DNA from: Zonotrichia leucophrys gambelii
Lineage: Eukaryota > Chordata > Aves > Passeriformes > Passerellidae
Reading direction: 5' to 3'
Assembly: GCF_028769735.1 (NCBI RefSeq)
Contig: NC_088178.1
Location: forward strand, 4,778,001 to 4,842,000
Length of the DNA: 64,000 nt
Shown here: positions 53,655 through 64,000 of the stretch, in pieces
How the letters are laid out: the number at the start of each line of letters is the position of its first letter
Numbering within the stretch: the stretch's first letter is position 1
Program-made: the position numbers and the translations under genes
Notes under the pieces: model-generated
The model's input: the letters and a program-made list of their open reading frames with translations, nothing else
The model's database searches: none
Told to the model about the DNA's origin: nothing

Positions 53655-56600
53655 CACAGAAGATTGGCAGTCTATGGATATACAGAATTTTGTCCGTTTA
53701 TTCCAAGGATTTTACTGCTCTTTTGACTCAGCTCAAGCCTAATTTTTTCTATCCTGCAATTTATGCCATTTACTTTCTTTTCCCTCCTGAAAAATTTTAG
53801 CGCATCTCAAAAAGAAAAAAAAATCCCAAAACCTTAACTGTTATTGTTTCTTGTCCAGGACACTCTACTTATTTCCTCAAAGGACAAATTCTCCACACTT
53901 CTGCTCATTTTCCACTTTCTCCCCCAGTCTGTATTTTTTCTTGATAAGAGATGTTCAAACAAAATACTGAGGCATCCAGTGTTCAAACCAGAAGAATTGC
54001 ACACTAACTAGCTAAGCAAATACCCCACAGGAAAAAAAAAACATACATAGAGGAACACAAAATCTTGGCCTGCTTCTCATCTCTTATTTTGATAGTCCAG
54101 GGTATCAAACAGAGGTCATGCTCAGAGAGTAACCCCAGTACCTAGGATAGCGCTAACAGGTGAGGCAAAGACTGTAAAAATACTTTAGGAAACCAACTCC
54201 GAACAAAGTCAGCAAAGAGGTTCCTCTCTCCCATCAGGGATTAACAGAATCAAATTTGTTTTTTGGCTTTCAGAAATAAATTCTGGTGAAGGACTCACAC
54301 CAACAAAAACGGAGGTATTTAATGTGCTTGAAATTCATTTTTCATCTCCCCAGTTTTACAGTGAAAGGGTTGTTTTGTTTGGTTGGTTTAGGATGCTTGT
54401 TTTTTTCAGTGGGCCATTTTTTTGCATCACACTTCAAAATTTGGCTTTAAACAATACTTCCTTCAACCATATTTTACACCAATTATATAGCTATAGAGCA
54501 GCTTCCCTGAGTGGTTCAAGTCCTTCTTCAGGAAATTCTACTAGTCCATCTGAAATATGACAATAGCTCAAAAGTCAAACTCGTTTTTCAGTTAACAGAA
54601 ACAAGGTGAAAAACTTGACAACAAAACAACTTACAGAGTTGTTTCAGAGATGCTAAGCATAGAAGTAAAAAAGTGAAGTACCTCATAAAATGTGTAGAAA
54701 ATCTTCATGAATAAAGCAGATTAAAAAATGAACAGGTGAGATTTGAGCACTGATGTGAAAGAGAAAAGGGATATTTAATGTGTTTTAATTTAGAAGCTGT
54801 AACATGTGAAATAAAAAGAGTAGGTGGAACTGAAAAATAATATAGCTGGAGCAGTCTGAAGGAGAAGGAAGTCAGGTCTCTAAGATAAGTGGGAACAAAA
54901 CTGGAATAATTCAAATATGAACAGTTTGATTTTTATGTAAGAGAAGAACAAACCTGAAGGAGGAGCTGAAGTTGGCAGCATATTATCAGAGCACAAGACA
55001 CAGCGTTACTGACATGGAACCTTTCCATACATACAAGATAAAAGCATCGTGAGAAAGGCCACAAAAAGAGCAAATTTTCATTTATAAGGTAACAGGGAAT
55101 TATAGAGCATGAACTATACTTCTGCCAGGGAGGATGAGAGTGAAACAAAGTTTAAGTCACGAAAGTCATTCTTGTATTAAATGAGGCAGATTTTCAGAAA
55201 CATCCAACTTTTACCATTACAAAATATTCTGATGAACACAGAATGATTTCCAAATGCCTTCCAAGTAACTTATTTATGAAATTATAATCCTCAGTATATT
55301 CTCTTATTTAGAGGGAAGAGAAATAATCAAGAACAAAAAAATACAGTTTTAATGAATCTGAACTTGCATTGAATTCTGCTCACAAGAATTTTCTGCTTAC
55401 CTTAGTTACATAACTAACTTGAAAAATTAATTTGGCAACTACTGAAGTACATGTAAAGAGAGCAAAATCAAAAAATAAAGGTAACAATTTTTCACTAAAA
55501 GCAAACCAGTAATAGAAAAACCCAGTATTTTGATTTTCATTCCTTTTTAGGAGTTATGTGATACACATTTTTCACTTAGAATCATTCAAATGAAACCTAA
55601 TGCTGAAAAATCACAAAATTTCGATTACCTTTCAAAAGGCTGCAGATTTAATTGCTTCTTTATGCAACACAAAATCTGAATCCCAAACCCTGTATTTGAT
55701 AACACAGAGAGGGTGGCACAGCATGCAGCTGGATGACCTCTGCCTTTCCCTCACTGCACACCATAATTCACTGTTTTCACATGTTAAGGACTGTGGAAAA
55801 AAATCTCCCAAAATACAACAAACTGTCCTGTTGGTTGTGTGCAATGGACAGCCAAAATGACCTTTTTCTTCTTAATACAACAAATTCTGCATTTTAAATC
55901 CTATCTTATATCCTCATATATATCTGATATGCCCTACCTTTAAAACACTTTGTTCTATGTCATATACTTTCAACACAGGCCCTGCATCACTGTCATATGA
56001 AATGACAATTATTTTTATATGTCCCAAAAATAAACCTTAACTGGGCATCCAAGAGATGATCCTCCCCTCATGTATTGCACATAAAATTGAGCCACCATGA
56101 CATCTCTAAATTTGATGTACAAATGCTTAAAGCTGAATAAAAGAAAGTGCAGAAGAATTATTGCTTCAGTTCAGTAGTTTTGCTCCCACACAGATGACAA
56201 AGCCAACTAAATGCTGCACAGTGGAGGTAGTCTGGTAAACACAAACACGTTCCACATGTACCATGCTGTCTGATCCCTGACATCTCAGAGAACAGGCAAG
56301 GAAATAAAACTGGAGGTGTTGTCACAACTCTAGGGCAATGCATTAGTAATTTATCAATTTGTAGATTACAATCTACTTCCATCTTTGATATAATCAATGA
56401 GAAAAAAGATATATCAGTGTTAGAAACACTCAGAAGTTATGTGTTGCCTGGCATTTAAGGCAGCATGCCAGGCGCTTAGATTAGACATCACTTACACTCA
56501 AAAAATACCAGAAAGCTAATGATCAATACTAAAAAAAGTACCTCACACTGAGGTTAGAGAAGCTGTTGGTTAAAACCAGTCTTTTTAATAATCTTTATAC

Positions 56601-59600
56601 AAAAGTGGTTAATTTTTTAATTACATGATATTGTGCAATTATCTAAGCAGTGGCAGCTTGAGGCCACCCAAAACTGATGACTGAAAAACGTGAGAAGATC
56701 CTTTAGCAATAGCAAGTTTGAATTCCGAATAAGCCAGCAGGATTGCAAATCCTTTTTCAAACTGATTACAGATAGACAAGGAAAGACAACCACTAATAAA
56801 TAAAGCATCCAAATTATTCAAAATAATCAGCAATTGCTTCCAGACAAGATGAAAACACCAATTTATGCTCATTTTGTGTCTATTTTGTACCACAATCTGA
56901 ACAGATTTTATGAAAGTTATAAAAAACCAAAAAGCCTGAGATCCAAGAAACAGAATTGACTATGATCCCACAGAGCTGAAACCTACCTTTAGTAGAAAAT
57001 ATCCTTTACTATCATTCTGCAAAAAAAAAAACCAAAGGCATCACCAGAATTCTCTGGAGCATTCATGAACCACAGGCCAGAATTAGGGAATCATGTTTTG
57101 CCTTGAACCTCACAAAGGAAGTGTGAGGAACAGATTTTATCAAAGAAAACATCCCTACCCACAGTGTTCCCACACACACCGCAGGAGTGTCGAGTGGACA
57201 CTGGGGAAAAAGAGAGGGATAAAAGAGCTCAAGGTAAGTCACACTCCTTGGGTGTGTTCCACTTCCTGGAACAGAAAAAAAAACCTGAAAAACCCCCCAA
57301 TTTTCCTTTTAATTGATAACCTTGCAAATACATTAAATACTTCTGCAACCCACAGAAGTGCTTCAAGTTCAAAACATTTCAAGTACTCACCTTGTAACAC
57401 AAAGGCCATACTTGCATGAACAAATCTAAATACAACTGTAACTATCAACTGTAACCATGTTAAAAATAACAAGTCCTCCACAGTCAGTATTTTTCTATTT
57501 ATTTAGGAAAGTATCACATGATCACATTCCTCCTAGCAGCACAATAACAGCTCCAGAAGTCAACTGAGTGCATTTATTTTATGATTTTTGAAGTTGTAAG
57601 GTGTAAAAATAATCCATTTTGGATTATTTTACAGACAGAGTCCATAAAATGACATCAGGCTTGTCAAGAATATTTTCTTTTCAATCGCTATTCTAAGTAG
57701 TGTCTGTATTTTAAAACTCTTTCCTTGTGGAACTACAGAAAGGGTTCTTGTCTGGAGATGGCTACTGGCCAAATGGCCTAATGAATTTAGGATTTGTGAC
57801 ATATTAGTTCATATTTATGGAGATGATAAAAAGACTCCAAGATAGATTTAACTGATCTTCTTCAGGACCCAACTTTGCTCTGCATTGGATTAATATAACA
57901 AACAGTTCCTGTGAAGTACACAAAGCTATTTTTAATTTGGATTAAAATGCAGAGTTGACTATTTCAACACTAGTCATGCAATTTTTCTCACACAATCACC
58001 CTCATTTGTTCACATCATAACCCCTATTTTATCACTAAATACTCAGTAGTTCTATTCACTCCTAAAACATCACCTCCTCTACTCCTTTGCCTTCCTGAGT
58101 ACTGAAAAAGCCTCTACCCTCCCACAACACCTGACACACTTTTTAACTTCCTCTGGCTGATCATTTCTGATCATTCCGTATTGTCCACCTCTCCCCTCCT
58201 GTACACACCTTTTTGTGGAACCAGCACAACACCCCCAGAGCTTTCCTGAAACTTTGATGGTCCCTTGTTCTTTCATGTCTATTTTCAATGTCAATCCTCC
58301 ACCATCTGAACTTCCACACTCCTGAAGTTCATTTTTCTATTGTCTATCTCTTTTTGTTCTTAGTGTTCAGACAGCTAATAGGAATAGGAAGATGAAAGTT
58401 TTACTTTCTTCAGTTTTTTATTTTTTCCCTCGGCAAACAAAACACAAATGGAAACAGTTCTGTGTTTCTGGAAGTCATTTTAGAGTGTTCCAGAAGCACC
58501 CCATAGCTCATGTTTAGAAGCTTTTTGGTAGGTAAGTCATCTTTTACCTGTTTCAGGATATCTCCTAAACATTCTGTGCTCACTCTGCAGCCAACTCACA
58601 GATGGCAACAAGAGCTCCTAACCAGACACCAGGGACGACAGAAAGGGTTAGCAAAAGTAGCTTCAACTCAGTAATAATCAGCTTAAAGAGTATTTTCTGG
58701 TTTTGAACAGAACTACTTCTTCATACAGTCATCCTTAACCTTCCAACTTCATCCTGACTCCAGAAGAAACTCAAATGGAGTTATCTAGTGTTCTCCTGAA
58801 ATGTCAAGTTTCATTAAAAAAAAAAATCTAATAATTCAAATATTAGACCAAAAGGAAGGTCATCATTTCACAGTCTAAGCAAGCACTGCTGCTAAAAGCA
58901 GCCAACCTATTCATTCCTTTCTCCCTTTGTTATTTATTTCTGGGACTACATCTTCCTTTAAGTGCTTCTGCTGGAAAGCTATTTCCCCCAACCCTTAAGC
59001 TCACAAGTGCAGCCACTTCATCCTCTGCAGAACAATGCTACAATAAAATGCTTTCTGAGCTTTGCTTTTTCCAATACTGCAGTATCCACACCATCAGTTC
59101 TGGGCATGCTCTCACCTTGCTTAATTCTCCAAAAAGGAGAAAAAGGAGTTCAACCAACTGTGCTCTGCACCTGCTTACAAGGTTCTACTTAAGGTTAACA
59201 GTGAACTTTTCTGCATATTAATAAAAGTTGATACTTAAATCCACTTTATTTGAAACCTTTACAGAAAGGGTAAGAACTTCCTCATTATCCCATTTTATAT
59301 TTTTAAAATTACATTTATAATTTAATAGAAAGCTTCTTATTAAGGAGTGTGCTTTACATCTTAGGCTTTAACAAGAGATTAAAATTATTTTTTAAATTAT
59401 CACCTCCAAAGCAAGGAACCATAAGTGATTGGATTGCCAGAAATATCTATTACAATATTAGTAATTAAAAAACAAAAGTGAGGTTGACCTGAAATATCTC
59501 TAGGTAACAATTGCACAATCTTAGCAAAGGTCTTAATTTTTTATATAGCTGGTCACATGAAAAATCAAGCTAAAATGAGAAAAAGTATCAATAGCTAAGA

Positions 59601-60087
59601 ATGCTATTTAGAGACTGTATGAGCTTCATTTCTACAAGCACTTGTTAAAAGACATTAGGCCTAACTTTAGTATAGAGATTATTTAAAATCATTTTTGGCA
59701 GGTACCATGTTTGGCCTCCCATTAAAACAAAAAGAAAAGAATATTGGAAAATGCCTTCTTTTTTATGACCATCTTTATTCATATACTCATGGCACAAGAC
59801 ATCCCAGTGAGCTGTGTGCATGCAGAGTACACAGGAATCAAATAGTGCATTCTTATACAGGAAAAATGCAATGTATAGTGCTTTTGAAATCAATTAAAGA
59901 ATATTCTGTGGGCATATAAGGAAAAAGCAAAAAAGAAAAAATTAAAAAAGGAGAAAAGTAAAAAGAACCTATATAGCCAGGTAGCTATCACACTTAAGAT
60001 TAAAAAAGAAAAAGCCTTCTTCCAAGGCCACGACAAGACATTGTAAACTCAAGGGGTTTTTTTCCATCATCATAATTAGTACCCTGA

Positions 60088-60108
60088 AAAGAAAAAAAAA
60101 AAAAAAAG
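60088..60108. repeat. A-rich tract
   Basis: The run gaaaagaaaaaaaaaaaaaaaag within a longer A-rich area (about 59920-60010 is also A-rich). No gene or known retroposon body recognised. Confidence 0.8.
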
Positions 60109-61770
60109 AATGAAGAGATTTATTTAGAAAAACTGCAAATGACTCATTGAACCTGCATATCCTCCAGGATAAAGAACTTCTCAGCACAGAACTCTAAATG
60201 TGGTTTCCATGAGAACAGAGGCACATCATATTTTTAATGTCTTCTCTTAGGAAGTAATCTACATTTAAAATATGGAAACTAGCATTAGAGAACTAAACCA
60301 AAGTTAACTTAGGTTCATACTCCAGTGGAATACTTGTTCTCTGCAATAAGATAAAGCCACTCTGTAATAGTACCAAGAGGACAGTATGCATGTTGTTCCT
60401 AATTGCGCTGCATTCACCACATTCTGGAACAGCTGCATCCTTCCCAATAACTGCCATATTGGAAAAAAATATTTAATTATTTAAACTCTACCCTATCAAA
60501 CAAGTTTAAGATCAATTTGGCTCTACAACTCACACATCCAGCAAGGAAAAGAACACCAACAGCTGAATTACACTACACTGATCCACAAGTTCCAAAAGCC
60601 AAATCTGAACTAATTCTTGCTGTGAACAGCAAAGCAATCCCAAATACCAAAGAAACAGAAGAAATCCTCTGGAGAAAACAGCATTTGTACTATTCAGAAG
60701 TAGCACCTGATACAAAGGGGGTACATCGCTGATCTGTGCCCATTCCCCTCCCTTTCAGGAATCAGATCAAAGAGCACCTGACTGGGGGGGTTTTGCAAGC
60801 TTGGTGTCACCTGGGATATGTAGAAGGGTTTACATATATGCGAGAATAACCACGCCTGCCTGCTCCAGCCTCTGTTAATCCCAGGGTTCTGACTCATATT
60901 GCACAAGCTAAAATCCAACACTTACCAATAACTAAGAATCAAGGAAGAATTTTTCCACAGTAGTGAGTGAGACTTTTTACAGTACTGACAGAAGAATGGC
61001 AGAGATCTGAAGAATAACTTGGTAAAAATAATCACAATTCCTGGTAGATCAGACATTCAGATCAAAAATGGCACAGGGAAAGCCTATTCTGAATGCTATG
61101 GGCTAATCCTCAGAGCACAAAGAGACAACAGTAGGCCAAGGGCCATCAAACAAACAACAAAACAAAAAATTCCACCCACCAAGAGGGAAAAAAACCCTAA
61201 AACTTCCAACAGTGGGAAATACACTGAGGTATGTTAGCTTTGGAACGGGCAGGCAAATACACTGGGTCCATGAACTGCAGCAATCTCCAACTGAACCAGG
61301 AGATATTTTAATAAACCCTAGATATAAGTGAGGGAAACTAAATCACATGTTAAGCAGTTAGGGGATGAGGAAATTCCCCATGTGAGCCTGGGAATTTTTT
61401 TTGTTTTTCTTTAAAAACAGGCATTTAAAACCTGCCATTTCAAGCCTAATTTCATGCTGTCCTCTTCAGTAGCACAGCACATTCTGACCAGAAGAAAACA
61501 CCTTTGAAAAGCATTTTCTAACCTGCTGGCAGAGCACAGGTGCCTCAGCAACGCATTTGGAAGCACACAAAGATGGACACACATCATCTGCTGCTGCTAT
61601 TAGAAGGCATCCAAACAATGGCTTGGTAAAAATACTATTACTCCTAATAAAAAAAAAAGTGGTAATTTTTTTGTCCAAAGCAGTTGTATTAAGAATTAAT
61701 TGAGTACATTAACAGCAGAAATATAATAGTATACTATCCATGGAAACTGTAAGTGCTCATTTATCCTTAC

Positions 61771-61915
61771 CTTCTTCTGCCTCATCTTCCTGGGATGACA
61801 TAGGCCCTCCTCCACTTGTTGGGGTGACTAATTCTTCCTCTCTGGCAGATTCTCTTTGCAGGCTGACAACTTCATAAATTGCATCTCCAGCACTTGTGTG
61901 GCTTTTTCCTTCAGA
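61771..61915 (-). CDS. RABGAP1L: RABGAP1L internal exon (linker before the TBC domain)
   Basis: On the minus strand an acceptor (attttcatttag) opens a 145-nt exon that ends at a consensus donor, GAAGAAG|gtaagg. It reads in phase 0 for 48 codons plus one base: starts [20 protein letters not shown], contains the conserved TPTSGGGPM stretch, and ends in an acidic run EDEAEE. I recognise this as the linker between the N-terminal PTB/kinesin-like region and the TBC domain of RABGAP1L. The family protein is a GTPase-activating protein for Rab GTPases in endosomal traffic. The reading frame continues exactly into the exon at 49862-49955 across an 11.8-kb intron. The first residue (Ser) differs from Thr in the human protein as remembered. 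The preceding exon is not in the window or was not recognised. Confidence 0.95.
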
Positions 61916-64000
61916 CTAAATGAAAATACGGATATGTATTAGGTTGAAAAATAAGGCTATACAATACTTTGGTCAGGACTGCCTCAGATTTCTTGCCTTG
62001 GCAAAAATAGATGGCAGCAAATGACAGTTCTGTTTCTCTCAGTTTTACAGGTAGAAAATATAAATAAAACTGCACTATTTCCAAAGTTGCCTCTTAACAA
62101 CCATTTTCAGTATTGTTCAGAACAATGATTAAAAAAACCTGCCTATTTAAACAGCTATAATGAGATTAAGTCAAAGATAAATCTCAGCTAAAGAAAATAG
62201 AAGAGAACAAAGAGGAAAGACATTGGAGTAAGTGAAACAGGAACTGAATGCCTGAGGGGGGGAAAAGTAATTTTTTTTGTAGGTAAAGAAGAAAATGCAG
62301 AAAAAACAAAACCTCACCCTTCAGAAAAGCCTTAAATTGTGAAAATCTCTTTTTAGCTCTTTACTCACTAAAAACCAGGAAAATGTATCTTCAGCATAAT
62401 ACAATTTAAAATATACTCCTTCCAATGAGAAATGTAATGGAGTCCCATGGCAGGGGGTCTGGAACTAGATGATATTGAAGGTCCCTGTGAACCTACACCA
62501 TCCCACAGTTCTATTACTTTCTTAAGAAAAATAAGCCAGTTAACTATAGTTTAAGCAGTTGCAAGATTTAAAATAAAAAGAAGATATGTTTTTCCTTTGA
62601 ATTACAGTTATGAACACAGTTATTTTTCAGTGACACGCTGTGATGACTACATTTTTAGAGAATTGTATATAATTGTAAACTAATGATGGTATTAAATGAA
62701 GCAGCCCAAAATGCTGTGCTTTTGTTTCTTTGTGCATCTTGTCTAATCCATTAAAATAAGGTAATTATTGGAACATACTAAAATCATCAAATTATTCATG
62801 AAAAATAACACAGTTTCAGTTAGAGTACCCTCAACTTGGTTGGAAAACAAATATGATGAAGTTGAAAGGCTCCACAATACCTGCACAGGAGATATACACA
62901 AACTACTGACCAACACTTCCAATCTCAACCACCTGGTGAAATGATGCAAATGAGCAGCTTAAATAGGGACTGTTTTACTGACACAGTGTAAGTTATTTTA
63001 TAGTGAGAAACCTTTCCTCATTTATTCTAGATTAAAAATTGAGACCCACTTCCCTTAAAGCAGAGGTTCCAATTATCAGCCAGTTTGCTGACTGAATCTC
63101 TCATCAAGTCAGCTTAATGAGTTTTGGGGTGTGGGCATGAATAGCCTGAACTCTAAAAATTAAGTAGGGTAACATTAGAGCTGTTATCCCTGTTTTATTC
63201 TCACATAACACCATTATTGAGTAATTACAAAGTACTTGGTTAAATCAATCAAGTATTGATAGCACTAATGTTATTAAGCATGGCTATCTATAGCTTTTAT
63301 TTTTGAGAGAGTAAGGCATGAGATACTGTGGGTTTTGCTGTATGTTGAAATTATTACAAATCTTCAGCTCCTTGCACATGTTCTGGTTAACTGCAAGACC
63401 CACCTGTATAAAATGTAAAAAATTTGACTACTGGTTTCTCTGAGGCACAAACTCACCATTACAAGGACCATGTTCCAACAACGAAAATGTGCATGAGGAA
63501 AACAGTAAGACAGACAGAAAGAACAATCCTAAATGACACATTAACCTGCATTTCTGTCAGCTTTTAGCATTCTTTATACCTGAGCACACACCTTACCCAT
63601 CTCAGTGCAGACTACTAAATGTGCCTGAATCCTTCCTCAGAAGGGTTATGATTTTTTTACAATCTACTTAATGCTCAACTGCCTTCCCAAGAAGTTCCCA
63701 AATGGCTGATCCCACTGCCATCTGCAGAGTTATTTCCCAAGGAGTAACAGTGCCCTGAGGTACAGGATCTTTCAAAGGTGTTGGCAGGAGCAGTTACTGC
63801 AATAGAACTGAGAATTGATGAAAAAACACTTGATACAAGTCACCCAAAGAGATCCTGGCAAACACAATCAGGACCTCATCTTGCAGAAGGATCACTAGGA
63901 CTAAAAATATTTCTTTTTCAAAAATCTGCACAACAGACTCTGAATTTTGCAGCAGGAAGAAATGCACGTGTTTCTTCAGGGAAGACAGGAATGTGTATGT
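61916..64000 (-). other. RABGAP1L: RABGAP1L intron, 3' part only
   Basis: Sequence upstream of the exon at 61771-61915 in gene sense, ending at the window edge. Apart from the CR1 tail at 62444-62516 it shows no exon or element that I recognise. Confidence 0.75.
62444..62516 (+). mobile_element. CR1 LINE terminal fragment
   Basis: Short plus-oriented CR1 tail: cccatggcagggggtctggaactagatgatattgaaggtccctgtgaacc and then a degenerate terminal word cccacagttctatta. About 70 bp. Confidence 0.82.

Overview
The window is vertebrate nuclear DNA, almost certainly from a bird and probably a passerine. Three things point this way. Several CR1 LINE fragments carry the avian 3' tail built on ATTCTATG-like words. 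Two solo LTRs resemble endogenous retrovirus LTRs common in finch-type genomes. The two genes found are clearly orthologous to vertebrate GPR52 and RABGAP1L. The background is AT-rich and coding density is very low, as expected inside long introns.

Both genes are read on the minus strand, so transcription runs from high to low coordinates. Three consecutive RABGAP1L exons lie at 61771-61915, 49862-49955 and 45241-45391. They join in frame (145 + 94 + 151 nt = 130 codons, phase 0 at both ends). They encode the linker before the Rab-GAP TBC domain and the first part of that domain. I found no further exon with confidence below 45241, so positions 1-45240 read as part of one very large intron. 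Exons upstream of this block (PTB and kinesin-like regions in the family) and the catalytic part of the TBC domain lie outside the window.

The single-exon orphan receptor gene GPR52 (22964-24049, 361 codons, intact) sits inside that large intron in the same orientation as its host. This nested arrangement is also the one known in human. About 1.9 kb upstream of its start codon is the only strongly CpG-rich block in the window (about 25930-26340). Splice-like signals suggest a separate non-coding 5' exon for GPR52, or an internal promoter of RABGAP1L.

The rest is intronic and intergenic-type sequence: nine CR1 fragments, a complete solo LTR with a 6-bp target duplication at 5121-5528, a damaged second LTR at 53456-53654, microsatellites, and an unusual AT-rich block of about 380 bp (29848-30212) bounded by an 18-bp direct repeat. 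I saw no CRISPR, operon or prokaryotic feature, and no RNA gene I could support. The most interesting leads are the GPR52 promoter and 5' exon architecture, two orphan strong splice donors, and the AT-rich bounded repeat. None of these amounts to a clearly new biological system.
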